64,000 bases of DNA from Archangium gephyra. Lineage in GTDB: Bacteria > Myxococcota > Myxococcia > Myxococcales > Myxococcaceae. The position numbers and the translations under genes were made by a program. This document shows positions 9,888 through 20,800 of this stretch, one piece after another. The stretch is taken from contig NZ_CP011509.1 in NCBI RefSeq assembly GCF_001027285.1, positions 9,262,501 to 9,326,500 of the forward strand, read 5' to 3'. The notes beneath the pieces were generated by a model that worked only from the letters and a program-made list of their open reading frames with translations, was not told the DNA's origin and ran no database searches. The first letter of the stretch is position 1, and each line of letters opens with the position of its first letter.

Positions 9888-10244
9888 TCATTCCTCGTAG
9901 AGCACGGGGACGGGCTCCCCCTTGCTCAAGGCATCGAGATGCTGCCGGCTGGAAACAACCAGGAAGGAGTACGTTGCCTCGACACCATCCTCGAGGGTTT
10001 CGGCGTCGGTGTCACAGGAGATGAGCTTCCTCACGCCCCCGAACACGAGGCGGGCGGGCCTTTCATTGACGGTCAGGCTCTCGTCCTCCACGCAAGCGGA
10101 GCGTCCCCGCTTCTCGGCTCGTGCCAAGGCGTCATCCTCGGTTGCGGCATGGATGAGGTAGACGTTCTCCATGACCGGGAACTCGTCCTGCGGCCCCTCC
10201 CTGAACTCGAAATAGAGCACGACATGCGCGGCATACCAGGACAT
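9888..10244 (-). CDS. DUF4288-like small protein
   Basis: A protein of 118 residues. The start at 10244 is chosen because MSWYAAHVVLYFEFREG begins the conserved part; an upstream in-frame extension is low-quality sequence. WYAAHVV..F, ENVYLIHAATEDDALARAEKRG and the C-terminal YSFLVVS fit DUF4288, a small cytosolic domain of unknown function sometimes found as an immunity or accessory protein. It lies 16 bases downstream of the next gene on the same strand, so the two are probably cotranscribed. Confidence 0.6.
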   Translation of the reverse strand: MSWYAAHVVLYFEFREGPQDEFPVMENVYLIHAATEDDALARAEKRGRSACVEDESLTVNERPARLVFGGVRKLISCDTDAETLEDGVEATYSFLVVSSRQHLDALSKGEPVPVLYEE

Positions 10245-10260
10245 CGTCCCCTCGCTCCCC

Positions 10261-10743
10261 TCACGTCTTGCGCTTCTGCTTGTTGCGACAGCCGAGGAAC
10301 TTCTGCGCCAGGCGAATCTTCTCGCGTTCGCTTGCATCTGCTCCGGCGTACTGCTCTTGAAGCCACCCACAAGGGTCCGCTCGCAACCTGGCATCACGAA
10401 CGTACTCGTTCTCCTTGTTCTGCACGCCTCCTTTCGCGCAGAGGGCCGTGTGCTTCTTGCAGAAGTCGTCGACCGAAGTGTCCTCGGACTCCGCGACCGC
10501 GATGAGCGCGGCGGTCAGTCCCCCCGCGAGCACGATCAACTGAGCCCCGCACGCATACAGTTCTCCAACCTGCGCGCACCCGGGATAACAGCTCATGGTC
10601 TCGACGGGACATGCATGGAGGCCGGCAGGCCGCGCCGCGGCAGGCTCATGGTCCGGATTGGATACACCGGGCACGGACTGCTCTTGATGGGCGCGCCCCT
10701 CAACTCCCAGTACGACCAGGATCATCGCGAGTGCGAGGGACAT
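10261..10743 (-). CDS. unrecognised secreted or membrane protein with Cys pairs
   Basis: A protein of 160 residues. I do not recognise a family. The N-terminus is signal-like (MSLALAMILVVLGVEGRAHQ). A Cys-containing stretch follows (CPVETMSCYPGCAQVGELYAC), then a hydrophobic helix (LIVLAGGLTAALIAVAES) and a charged C-terminal part ending in KFLGCRNKQKRKT. With the DUF4288 gene downstream it resembles the layout of a small secreted effector and its partner, but nothing in the sequence proves this. The pair sits next to the broken end of a kinase gene. Confidence 0.5.
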   Translation of the reverse strand: MSLALAMILVVLGVEGRAHQEQSVPGVSNPDHEPAAARPAGLHACPVETMSCYPGCAQVGELYACGAQLIVLAGGLTAALIAVAESEDTSVDDFCKKHTALCAKGGVQNKENEYVRDARLRADPCGWLQEQYAGADASEREKIRLAQKFLGCRNKQKRKT

Positions 10744-10833
10744 GTCTCGGATGCTACCGGCGCATCAGGGTATTCCCGAGTACGACCCCCAACAGTCGCA
10801 ACATCCTGAACAGCAGCGCTGGCTGGCCCGCTC

Positions 10834-13626
10834 TCACACCGCGGGGGCCTCGCCGCCGTAACCGCAGGCCAGCGCGCCGTGCTGGCATCGCACCAGTCCC
10901 GTCAGATCATGCCGCTCCAGGAAGCGCTTGGCGGCCTGGAGATAGAAAGGAAGCGCACGCGCCGGCTGCTGCCCGAGATGAAAGTGGGTAGCGAGCTCGA
11001 AGGGATCCGGCTCCCCGCCCATCCGCTCCAGCCACTCGGCCGCCAGGCGATGGCCCGTGGGCCGGACCGTGTCCGACACGAGGCCGTAGGCGGCATCCCG
11101 CACCAGGGCATGACGGAAACGGTACTCGCCCCCACCCGGAAAGCGGCCCCCGGGCTGCGGCGCGATGAGCTCCTGCTCCACGAGTTGCCGCAGGTGACGC
11201 TCCAGGGCCTCGCCCACCGTGGACTCCAGCAAGGCCTCCACACCGCCCCGCCAGAAGGTGCGGCCGAAGACGCTGGCGGCCAGCAACACCTGCCGGGCCG
11301 ACGGCTCCATCCGCATCAAGCGCACCTGGAGCACCGCCAGCACCGTCTCCGGCGCCCATTCTCCGCGCTCCTCGGGCACCAGGCGGATGAGCTCCTCCAG
11401 GAAGAACGCGTTGCCGTCGGACAGCTCCACCACCCGGCGCACCGCCGCCTCGGGCACCTGCGGCCCCAGCACCTCCCGCGCCAGCCGCGTCCCCGCCTTG
11501 CGGCTCAGCCCGTTGAGCGGCAGCTCCTGCAGGCGCCGCGCCCACAACCCGGGGAAGAGCTCCTTCACCTCCGGCCGCGCCAGCGCCAGCACCATCAACG
11601 GCTGCTCGGCCAGGGCGCGGAGCACCTCGTCCACCAGCTTCACGGTGAGCGCGTCACTCCAGTGCAGATCCTCCAGCACCACCAGCACCGGCCGGTGGGC
11701 ACACTCCGCTTGAAGGAAGTGCACCAGGGCCCGGCTCACCTGGGTGCTCATCTCCAACGGATCGCCGCGCGCCGCGACCAGGCGGGGGCTCTCTTCTCCG
11801 GGGAAGGGCACGGCGCACAGCTCTCCCAGGAGCGCCGCCACCTCCCGCGCCTCCTCCACCGGCAGGTGCAGGGCCACCCGCTGGGACAGCCGCGCGCGGC
11901 GCGTCTCCAGCGCCTCGCCCTCCACGATTCCGCACAGCTGCCGCAGCACCTGGCCCATCAGGCCGTACGAGGCGCCCGCGCTCATCGGGTCTCCCCGCCC
12001 CAACAGCACCAACGGTGGCTGCTCCCGCCGCTCCAGCCGGCGCAGGAATTCGTGGCGCAGCCGCGACTTGCCCACTCCGGCCGGCGCCGTCACCAGCATG
12101 GCCCGCGCCGCGGGCTCCTCGATGCAGGTGTTGAGGGAGAACTCCAGCAGGGCCAGCTCCTGCTCCCGGCCCACACACGGCGTGGGCTTGCCCAGCAGCG
12201 GCCGCGAGGCGTCGACGCCCAGCTGCTCGCCCTGCAGCAGGAAGGCGCCCGAGTCCATGCGCGACAGCTGGAAGCCCGGCCCGAGCAGCCCCGCCGTGAC
12301 ATCGTCCAGCACCACGCACGAGGACGCGGGGAGACGCTCCAGCTGGCGCAGCAGCCGCCCCGCCCGGTCCATGGCCTCGCCCACCGGCAGCCGCTCGTTG
12401 AACATGCCCAGGCCCGTGGTCAGCACCACGGAGGCCTCGGGCCAGCGCTCCTTGAAGGTGAGGGCACACCGCGCCGCCAGCGCCGCCTGATCCGTCGCCG
12501 TGCCGCGCTCCGGCACCAGCGTGGCCACCAGCGAGCCGTCCGCCAACAGCTCCACCCGGACCCCATGCGCCGAGAGCTCCGCGCGCAACGCATCCCGCAC
12601 CTCGAGCCCCCGCCGTGGATCCCCGGGCGTCTCCTCGAGAGGCTGCGCCGGCAGCGACATCAACAGGACGCTGGCGAGCTGCTGCTCGGCGCCCTCCAGA
12701 CTCGCGGGGCGCGGGTCCGACTCGGAACGGGGCAGCAACAGCTCGGGCACGGCCTCCAGCTCCGCGAGCGCCTTGAGCAACCCGTCGGCATCCGACAGCC
12801 GCCGCTTCGGGTCCTTCATCAGCATCCGGTCCACCAGCCCCTGCAGGCTGACGGGCAGGCTGGGGCGCAGCTTGTGCAGGCGCGCCGGCTCGGCGAAGAG
12901 AATCTTGGCCAGCACGGCGGCGAAGTGCGGTGCCTCGAAGGGAGGCCGGCCCGTGAGGCATTCGTACAGCACGCACCCGAGCGAGAAGACGTCAGCGGCG
13001 GGCGGAATCTCCAGCTCGCTGGAGGCCTGCTCCGGCGCCATATAGCCCGGCGTGCCCACCACCGCACCGGTGCCCGTCACGCCCATCATCGTGGGGACGG
13101 CCTGCCGGGCCAGCCCGAAGTCCAGCAGCACCACGTCCTCGGGCCGGCCGCCGCGCAGGAAGAGGTTGGAGGGCTTGAGGTCGCGGTGGACGATGCCCTG
13201 GCGATGGGCCGAGGCCAACGCCTCGCAGGCCCGGCGGAGCAGCGAGAGGGCCTCGGACAGGCGCAGGGGCTCACGCAGCAGCCGGCGCGCCAGGTCCTCG
13301 CCCTCGAGCCACTCCATGGCCAGGTAGTGCTGGCCTCCCTCGATGGTGCCGTGCGCCACGTAGGACACGACACCGGGGTGGTCCAGCATGGAGAGCAGCA
13401 CGGCCTCGCGGTTGAAGCGCAGAGTGGTTTCCTGCGACGGGGAGGCATGCAGCAGCTTGAGGGCTACCGTCCGGCCCGTGGTGCGGTCGCTGGCACGGTA
13501 GACCAGGCCCATGCCTCCGCGTCCCGCCAGGTCGTCGATGACGAACCGCCCGGCGATGAGCTGGCCCTGCGGAGCGATGCTGGGGGGAGGTCTCGGTGGA
13601 GATGGAGCGGTCTTGTCACTATCCAT
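10834..13626 (-). CDS. Ser/Thr kinase-cyclase-like-AAA ATPase protein, C-terminally truncated paralog
   Basis: A protein of 930 residues starting at 13626 (MDSDKTAPS). It has a kinase domain (about 28-295) with glycine loop GRGGMG, catalytic VALKLL lysine, HRDLKPSN and DFGLAR. A degenerate class III cyclase-like segment follows (about 320-470; HGVRVELLADGSLVATLVPE, DRAGRLLRQLERLP). A PknK-type AAA_16 domain (about 490-800) has Walker A APAGVGKS and Walker B VLVVLEDLHWSDA. The two adjacent paralogs continue for about 390 more residues of TPR-like helices. This one stops abruptly after a short unrelated tail (GGEAPAV), so the helical sensor part is gone. Confidence 0.85.
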   Translation of the reverse strand: MDSDKTAPSPPRPPPSIAPQGQLIAGRFVIDDLAGRGGMGLVYRASDRTTGRTVALKLLHASPSQETTLRFNREAVLLSMLDHPGVVSYVAHGTIEGGQHYLAMEWLEGEDLARRLLREPLRLSEALSLLRRACEALASAHRQGIVHRDLKPSNLFLRGGRPEDVVLLDFGLARQAVPTMMGVTGTGAVVGTPGYMAPEQASSELEIPPAADVFSLGCVLYECLTGRPPFEAPHFAAVLAKILFAEPARLHKLRPSLPVSLQGLVDRMLMKDPKRRLSDADGLLKALAELEAVPELLLPRSESDPRPASLEGAEQQLASVLLMSLPAQPLEETPGDPRRGLEVRDALRAELSAHGVRVELLADGSLVATLVPERGTATDQAALAARCALTFKERWPEASVVLTTGLGMFNERLPVGEAMDRAGRLLRQLERLPASSCVVLDDVTAGLLGPGFQLSRMDSGAFLLQGEQLGVDASRPLLGKPTPCVGREQELALLEFSLNTCIEEPAARAMLVTAPAGVGKSRLRHEFLRRLERREQPPLVLLGRGDPMSAGASYGLMGQVLRQLCGIVEGEALETRRARLSQRVALHLPVEEAREVAALLGELCAVPFPGEESPRLVAARGDPLEMSTQVSRALVHFLQAECAHRPVLVVLEDLHWSDALTVKLVDEVLRALAEQPLMVLALARPEVKELFPGLWARRLQELPLNGLSRKAGTRLAREVLGPQVPEAAVRRVVELSDGNAFFLEELIRLVPEERGEWAPETVLAVLQVRLMRMEPSARQVLLAASVFGRTFWRGGVEALLESTVGEALERHLRQLVEQELIAPQPGGRFPGGGEYRFRHALVRDAAYGLVSDTVRPTGHRLAAEWLERMGGEPDPFELATHFHLGQQPARALPFYLQAAKRFLERHDLTGLVRCQHGALACGYGGEAPAV

Positions 13627-13722
13627 GCGGGACGGGGAGAACCTATCACATCCCCACCCCGCCATCCGCCCTGGCGCTTCACCGGGCGTGCGTCCGTCTG
13701 GCGCGGAGCCCCGCCGTCAGTC

Positions 13723-16700
13723 CTACACCGCGGCCTCGCCCCAGCGCTGACGGGCCAGTTCCAGGGTCCGGGCATTCTCGGGCACCTGCCGCAGGAAGCG
13801 CTCGCGGGCCTCCGCCTCGGGGATGTCACGGGCGCGGGCACGCACGCACTCCACGGCCCGGCGCAGGGCGGCCTCTCCCGCCCGGGCATCACCGTCCGCG
13901 AAGCAGGCCTCCGCCAGCGCCAGGTGCATGGCCACCGAGTACACGCCCGCGCCGCCCATCTGCTCCAACGCCCGCACGCCAGACATCGCTGCCTGCCGGG
14001 CCTCCGCGGCACGCCCCTGAGCGAGCAGGATGGAACTGAGAACCGTATGCGCCAGAATCGAATAGGTCAGCAACGGCTTCAGCAATTGACACGCCGTGCG
14101 TCCATGCGCCTCGGCTTCGAGCAACTCCCCCTTGCTCAGCATCAACTGCGCCAGCATGGCGTACCCCAGGCCCTGACTGTAGGAATAGCAGTTCTCCCCG
14201 CTCACCCACTCCAGCACCTGCGTGTGGGGCATGAGCTCGGGCAACAGGGAGTGGGCCTCCTGATGGTGAACGGGCTCGGGGCTGCCCGCCAGCACCCCAC
14301 ACAGGACATTCTGGGCATACGCCGCGGCGAGATGGGACTCCGTGCGCTGAGCGGTGTTCAAAGCGTCTCGCAGCCGCTCCATGGCACCCGGCAGCTCTCC
14401 CAGGGACGCCAGAATCATCCCCGAGACGACCTGCATCGTCAGCACGTCCCGCTTCGAGCCGATTTCGTTGAAGTCCTGCCGGGCCTGCTCGGCAACCCTC
14501 AACGCCTGCCAGGGCTGAGCCTCGAAGAAATAGAGGAAGTAACTCTTCAAGAGTCTCATCCAGCCACGCGACAGGGCATCGTGGTTCATGGACTCAGCAC
14601 CCACCTCGAGGATGCGCTCCAGGATGGCCTCCGACTTCTGACGCGCGCCGAACCAATGGACCACCATCCCCAGGAGCGCGGCAGCCTCGATATATGCCGC
14701 GGTGGCCTCGGGGGCGGGATGGGTACGCAGCAGCAACTCGCTCAACCTGGACACTTCGTCGTGTTGCCGGCCCTCATGCGCGCCCGCGATGATGAGCCAC
14801 CCCACCAGCCTGCACCACAGGGGGCTGCCCGCCTCCAGCCCGGTCAGTGCCGGGCCGCCGATCTCCAGGGCCTTCGACGTTTGATACAACCAGAAGGCCA
14901 CCACGCCCTGGAGCGCGCGTATCCGGAACGAGGGCTCCCCGCTCAAGCCACAGGCCTGGGCCTTCTCCGCGCACCACATCGTTGCCTGCAGATCACTGCG
15001 CTCGAAGAGTTGCTCCGTTGCCCGGGCGTAGTAGTGCGCGGCCCGCTCCAACTGCTGGCCAAGCTCGTAGTGCGTGGCAAGCACCCGCGCATCCGACTCG
15101 CCCATCCGCTCCAGCCACGCCCCCACCAGCCGGTGGCCCGTGGACCGATGACTGTCGGGAACCAGGCCATAAGCCGCATCCCGGACCAACGCATGCCGGA
15201 AGCGGTATTCGGCCTCGGTGGAGAAATGGCTGTCGGGCAGCGGCTCGATGACCTCCTGCTCCACGAGTTGCCGCAGGTGCTCGCTCAAAGCGTCGCCTTC
15301 GCCATGCTCACCCAGCAGCTCCCTCACCCCACCCCGCCAGAAGGTACGGCCAAAGATACTGGCCGCCAACAGCACCCGCCGCTCCCCGGCCTCCATCCGC
15401 GTCAGGCGCGACTGCAGCACCGCCAGGATCGTCTCTGGCGCTTCTTCCGCCCGCCCCTCGTCCACCATGCGGATGAGTTCCTCGAGGAAGAGGGCGTTGC
15501 CATCCGCCTGCTCCACCGCCTTCTGCACCACGGCCTCAGGCACTTGCGGCCCCAGCACCTCGCGCACCAGCCGCGCTCCCGCCTTGCGGCTCAGTCCATG
15601 CAGCGGTACCTCCTGCAGGCGCCGGGACCACAGGCCCGGGAAGAGCGTCTTCACCTCGGGCCGGGCCAGCGCCAGCACCATCACTGGCTGCTCGGCCAAC
15701 TCCCGCAGCACCTCGTCCACCAGCTTCACGGTGAGCGCGTCACTCCAGTGCAGATCCTCCAGCACCAACAGCACCAGGCGGTGGGCGCACTCGGCCTTCA
15801 GGAAGGCCACCAGGGCCCGTCCCACCTGCGCGCTCATCAACCGCGGATCATTCCGCGCCGCACGCAGCCGGGGACTGCCCTCCTCGGGGAAGGGGATGGC
15901 GCACAGCTCGCCCAGGAACTCCACGACATCCTGGGCCTGCGCCGCTGGAAGACGCAGGGCCACGCGCTCGTAGAGACGCGTGCGGCGTGCCTCCAGGTTC
16001 TCCCCGTCCGTGACTCCGCACAGGCGCCGCAGCGACTGGCCCAGCAGGCCATACGAGGCGCCCGTGCTCATCGGGTCTCCTCGCCCCAGCAGCACCAGGG
16101 GTGGCTGCTCCTTGCGCTCCATGCGGCGGAGGAACTCATGGCGCAGCCGGGACTTGCCCACTCCGGCCGGGGCCGTCACCAGCAGGGCCCGGGCGGCCGG
16201 CTCCTCGACGCAGGAGGTGAAGGAGAAATCGAGCAGGGCCAGTTCCTGCTCCCGGCCCACACACGGCGTGGGCCTGCCCAGCAGCGGACGGGACTCGTCC
16301 GCGCTGAGCTGCTCGCTCCGCAGCAGGAAGGTGCCCGAACCGGAGCGCGAGAGCTGGAAGCCCGGCCCGAGCAGCCCGGCCGTCACCTTGTCCATCACCA
16401 CGCCGGAAGAGGAAGGCAGCAGCTCGAGGTGGCGCAGCAGTTGGCCTGCTTTGTCCACGGCCTCGCCCATCGGCAACCGCTCGTTGACGACGCCCAGGCC
16501 CGTGGTCAACACCACCGTGGCCTCGGGCCAGCGCTCCTTGAAGGTGAGGGCACAGCGCGCCGCCAGTGCCACCTGGTCCGTCGCCGTGCCGCGCTCGGGC
16601 ACCAGCGTGGCCACCAGCGAGCCATCCGCCAGCAGTTCCACCTGGGCTCCGTAGGCGGAGAGCTCCGTGCGCAGGGCGTCGCGCAGGGTGAGCCCCTGGT

Positions 16701-17700
16701 CCCAATCCGCCGTCTCCTCCCCTTGGGCCATGGATTGCAGGGACACCAGCAGCACGCTGACGAGCTTCTGCTCGGCCTCCATCAAAGCGAGAGAAGGCTG
16801 TACCAGTTCCGCTCGTGGCAGCAGCAGTTCGGGCACCGACTCCAGCGCGGCGAGCACCACCAGCAGGCTGTCCGCATCCGGCAGCCGCCGCTGGGAATCT
16901 TTCGCCAGCATGCGGTCCACCAGCACCTGCAGTCCCATGGGCAGGCCGGGGCGAACCTTCTCGAGGGCGACCGGCTCGGCGAAGAGAATCTTGGCCAGCG
17001 CGGCGGTGAAGTGAGGCGCCGCGAAGGGCGGCTTGCCCGTGAGACATTCGTACAGCACGCACCCCAGCGAGAAGATGTCCGCGGCGGGCGGAATCTCCTG
17101 CTGGCTGGAGGCCTGCTCCGGCGCCATGTACCCCGGCGTCCCCACCACCGTGTGACTCCCCGTCACGCCCATCAGCGTGGGCACCGCATGGCGGGCCAGC
17201 CCGAAGTCCAGCACCACCACTTCCTCGGGCCGGCCCCCGCGCAGGAAGAGGTTGGAGGGCTTGAGATCGCGGTGGACGATGCCCTGCCGGTGGGCCGCCG
17301 TCAGCGCCTCGGCAACGCGACGCAGCATCCCCAACGTCTCCTGCAGGCTGAGCGGCTGACGAGCCAGATGCCGTGCCAGGTCCTCGCCATCCAGCCACTC
17401 CATGGCGAGATAGGGCTCGCCGACCTCGGGAATGCCATGGGCGACATAGGAAACGATGGCGGGGTGGCGCAAGCCGGCCAGGAGCGCGGCCTCGCGGTTG
17501 AAGCGGTAGAACGCCTCTGGAGACGTGGCACGATCCAACAGCTTGAGCGCCACGGGCATGCCGGTGGAGGTATCCATGGCACGGTAGACGCTGCCCATGC
17601 CTCCACGTCCAGCCAGCTCCTCGAGCTTGAAGCGGCCGGCGATCACCCTTCCCCGTGGATGCGCTCCGGGTGAACGCTTCGCCGGTTCATTTTTGTCCAT
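13723..17700 (-). CDS. Ser/Thr kinase-cyclase-like-AAA ATPase-TPR protein (paralog 2)
   Basis: A protein of 1325 residues starting at 17700 (MDKNEPAKRS). The open frame extends upstream, but those codons read through the 3' end of the neighbouring paralog in another frame and are rejected. Domains in order: kinase (GRGGMGSVYRA, HRDLKPSN, DFGLARHA; active-site residues present), degenerate cyclase-like segment, AAA_16 ATPase (APAGVGKS; LLVLEDLHWSDA), then about 400 residues of TPR-like helices ending LRQVPENARTLELARQRWG. The architecture resembles PknK-type signalling kinases. Ligands and substrates are unknown. It is separated from its neighbours by 97 and 140 bases. Confidence 0.88.
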   Translation of the reverse strand: MDKNEPAKRSPGAHPRGRVIAGRFKLEELAGRGGMGSVYRAMDTSTGMPVALKLLDRATSPEAFYRFNREAALLAGLRHPAIVSYVAHGIPEVGEPYLAMEWLDGEDLARHLARQPLSLQETLGMLRRVAEALTAAHRQGIVHRDLKPSNLFLRGGRPEEVVVLDFGLARHAVPTLMGVTGSHTVVGTPGYMAPEQASSQQEIPPAADIFSLGCVLYECLTGKPPFAAPHFTAALAKILFAEPVALEKVRPGLPMGLQVLVDRMLAKDSQRRLPDADSLLVVLAALESVPELLLPRAELVQPSLALMEAEQKLVSVLLVSLQSMAQGEETADWDQGLTLRDALRTELSAYGAQVELLADGSLVATLVPERGTATDQVALAARCALTFKERWPEATVVLTTGLGVVNERLPMGEAVDKAGQLLRHLELLPSSSGVVMDKVTAGLLGPGFQLSRSGSGTFLLRSEQLSADESRPLLGRPTPCVGREQELALLDFSFTSCVEEPAARALLVTAPAGVGKSRLRHEFLRRMERKEQPPLVLLGRGDPMSTGASYGLLGQSLRRLCGVTDGENLEARRTRLYERVALRLPAAQAQDVVEFLGELCAIPFPEEGSPRLRAARNDPRLMSAQVGRALVAFLKAECAHRLVLLVLEDLHWSDALTVKLVDEVLRELAEQPVMVLALARPEVKTLFPGLWSRRLQEVPLHGLSRKAGARLVREVLGPQVPEAVVQKAVEQADGNALFLEELIRMVDEGRAEEAPETILAVLQSRLTRMEAGERRVLLAASIFGRTFWRGGVRELLGEHGEGDALSEHLRQLVEQEVIEPLPDSHFSTEAEYRFRHALVRDAAYGLVPDSHRSTGHRLVGAWLERMGESDARVLATHYELGQQLERAAHYYARATEQLFERSDLQATMWCAEKAQACGLSGEPSFRIRALQGVVAFWLYQTSKALEIGGPALTGLEAGSPLWCRLVGWLIIAGAHEGRQHDEVSRLSELLLRTHPAPEATAAYIEAAALLGMVVHWFGARQKSEAILERILEVGAESMNHDALSRGWMRLLKSYFLYFFEAQPWQALRVAEQARQDFNEIGSKRDVLTMQVVSGMILASLGELPGAMERLRDALNTAQRTESHLAAAYAQNVLCGVLAGSPEPVHHQEAHSLLPELMPHTQVLEWVSGENCYSYSQGLGYAMLAQLMLSKGELLEAEAHGRTACQLLKPLLTYSILAHTVLSSILLAQGRAAEARQAAMSGVRALEQMGGAGVYSVAMHLALAEACFADGDARAGEAALRRAVECVRARARDIPEAEARERFLRQVPENARTLELARQRWGEAAV

Positions 17701-17839
17701 GATGTGTGCGCCTGCCTCCCCATGACCGAGCGCGTGCTGAGACCGGAGGCACGCCAGCCGCCAGAGGGCCCATGAACAACCTAGCACGCGCCTCGCGTGA
17801 ATCCGCCCACGTCCGAGCGGGTACACGGAGAGTACAGGG

Positions 17840-20800
17840 TTACCCGGAGAACTCGCCCCAGCGCTGGCGGGCCAGCTCCAGGGTCCGGGCATTCTCAGGC
17901 ACCTGCCGCAGGAAGCGCTCGCGGGCCTCCGCCTCGGGGATGTCACGGGCGCGGGCCTGGACGCAGAGCAACGCCTTGCGCAGGGCCACCTCCCCCTCTT
18001 CCCCGGCCCCCTCCGCGAAGCAGGCTTCCGCCAATGCCAGGTGCATGGCCACCGCGTACGCCCCCGCGCAGTCCATCCGCTCCACGTCCTTCACCCCGAG
18101 TGCAGCCACCTCGTGAGCCTCCGTGGCGCGCCCCCGGGCCAGCAGGATGGAGCCGAGGATCGCTCGCGCCAGGATCAGGTAGGACAGGAAGGGCGCCAGC
18201 TGCTCACACGCCTGACGTGCTCGCGTCTCCGCCTCGTGCAGGTCTCCCTGGGCCGCGTCCATCCTCGCCAGCATCGCGAGCCCGGAGCTCCACCGGAAGG
18301 AGCGGGGATCCTCACTCCCCATGTACTCGCGCAGCAATGCGCGGGCCTCCTGCCCATGCGCTGGCTCACGGCTGACGGACAGCACCAGGGCCAGGTAGTG
18401 CTGACCATGGGCCAGGGTCACGTGCTGCTCCGTCCGCCGGGCGACGGCCAGCACCTCGCGCATCCGCTCCATGGCGCCAGACAGCTCTCCCAGGGCGCCC
18501 AGGGCCAGCCCCGAGAGCGTCTGCAGGAGGAGCGCGTTGCGCTCGGAGCCCAGCTCCCGGAAGTCCTTCATCCCCTGCTCGGCCACCTGGAAGGCCTGCC
18601 ACGGCCTGGGCTCCATCAAGAAGAGGAAGTACGTCCTCGCGAAGGCCGTCCACCCGCGCGTCAGGGGATCGGCGTCCGTGAGGCCCGCCCCCACCTGGGA
18701 GATCCGCTCCAACAGCCCCGCCATCCGCTGGCGCTCGCCGAACCAGCTGAGTGGAAGCGCCAGCAGGGCAACGGCCTCGACATAGGCGGGGATCGCCGAG
18801 GGCTCCGGCGTGGTGCGCAGCAACAGCTCGATCAACCGGCCCCCCAGCTCCGGCTGTCCTTCATGGAGACTCGCGAGCAGCAGCCCCGCCATCAACCTGC
18901 ACCAGAGCGGACTGCCCGCCGGCAGCTCGGGCAACACCGGGACGCCCAGCTCCAGCGTCCTCGAGAACTGATCCATCCAGAAGGCCGCCGTGGCCTGGAG
19001 CGCGCGCAGCCGCGTCAGGGGCACTCCGCCGACCCCGCATACCAGGGCCGCCTCCACACACCGCATCGTGCCCGGGAGATCATGCCGCTCGAAGAGCTGC
19101 TCGGCGGCACGGGTGTAGAAGAAGGCGGCGCGCTCCGGCTGCTCGCCGAGTTGATGGTGCGTGGCGAGCACCAGCGGCTCCGGCTCGCCCTTCTGCTCCA
19201 ACCAGGTGGCGGCCAGACGGTGGCCCACCGGACGATGGCTGTCGGGGACCAGGCCGTAGGCCGCGTCCCGCAGGAGCGCATGGCGGAAGCGGTACTGCGC
19301 CTCGGTGGAGAACCGGCTGTCCGGCTGCCGCTCGACGACCTCCTGCTCCACGAGCACCCGCAGGTGCTGCGCCAGCACCTCGTTCGCCACCTGCCAGCCC
19401 AACAGCTCCGCCACGCCTCCCGTCCAGAAGGCACGGCCGAAGACGCTGGCCGCCAGCAACACCTGGCGCGCGCCCGGCTCCATCCGCTGCACACGCGCCT
19501 GCAACACCGCCAGCACCGTCTCCGGAGTGCCCTCGCCACGCCCCTCGGACACGCCGCGGATGAGCTCCTCCAGGAAGAGCGCGTTGCCGTCGGCCATCTC
19601 CACAGCCCGCTGCACGACGGTGTCCGGGACCTGGGGCCCCAGCACCTCGCGCACCAGCCGGGCCCCCGCCTTGCGGCTCAGCCCGTGCAACGGCACCTCC
19701 TGCATGCGCCGCGACCACAACCCGGGGAAGAGCTCCTTCACCTCGGGCCGGGCCAACGCCAGCACCATGAAGGGATGCTCGTCCAGCTCCCGCAGCGCCT
19801 CGTCCACCAGCGCCACGGTGAGCGCATCGCTCCAGTGCAGATCCTCCAGCACCAGCAGCACCGGGTGGTGGGCACACTCGGCCTTCAGGAAGGCCACCAG
19901 CGCCCGGCCCACCTGCGCGTTCATCAACCGCGGATCGCTCCGGGCCGCGTGCAGACGCGCCTGGCCCTCCTCGGGGAAGGGCAGGGCGCACAGCTCGCCC
20001 AGGAACTCCACGGTCTCCCGGGCCCCGGCCTCCGGCAGGTGCCGGGCGACGCGCTGGGACAGCCGCTCCCGGTGCTCCTCCTGGCGGCCCCCCTCTCCAA
20101 TGCCACACAGCCGCCGCAGCGCCTGGCCCAGCAGGCCATACGAGGCGCCCGTGCTCATCGGATCTCCCCGCCCCAGCAGCACCAGGGGGGGCTGCTCCTC
20201 GCGCTCCATGCGGCGCAGGAACTCGTGACGCAGCCGCGACTTGCCCACGCCCGCGGGCGCCGTCACCAACAGGGCCCGCGCGGCCGGCTCCTCGACGCAG
20301 GACGTGAAGGTGATGTCGAGCATGGCCAGCTCCTGCTCGCGGCCCACACAGGGCGTGGGCCTGCCCAGCAACGGGCGGGACTCGTCCGCGCTGAGCTGCT
20401 CGCCCTGAAGCAAGAAGGCGCCCGAGTCCATGCGGGAGAGCCGGAAGCCGGCGCCGAGCAACCCCGCCGTCACCTCGTCCATCACCACCCACGCGGACGA
20501 GGGCATGAGGCCCACCTGGCGCAACAGCCGCCCCGCCCGGTCCATGACCTCGCCCACCGGCAGCCGCTCGTTGACGACGCCCAGGCCCGTGGTGAGCACC
20601 ACGGCGGCCTCGGGCCAGCGCTCCTTGAAGGTGAGGGCACAGCGCGCCGCCAGCGCCGCCTGATCCGTCGCCGAGCCCCGCTCCGGCATCAGCGTGGCCA
20701 CCAGCGAGCCATCCGCCAGCAGTTCCACCTGGGCACCATGGGGCGAGACCTCCGTGCGCAGGGCGTCGCGCAGGGCGAGCCCCTGGTCCCAGTCCGCCGT

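Noticed and set aside
10879..17673. Plus-strand open frame of more than 2,200 codons
   Set aside because: It lies exactly antisense to two kinase giants and its translation is low-complexity His/Gln/Arg-rich, as expected for the reverse frame of GC-biased genes.
17701..17946. N-terminal extension of the kinase starting at 17700
   Set aside because: The upstream codons read through the 3' end of the neighbouring paralog in another frame; the kinase-type N-terminus begins at 17700.
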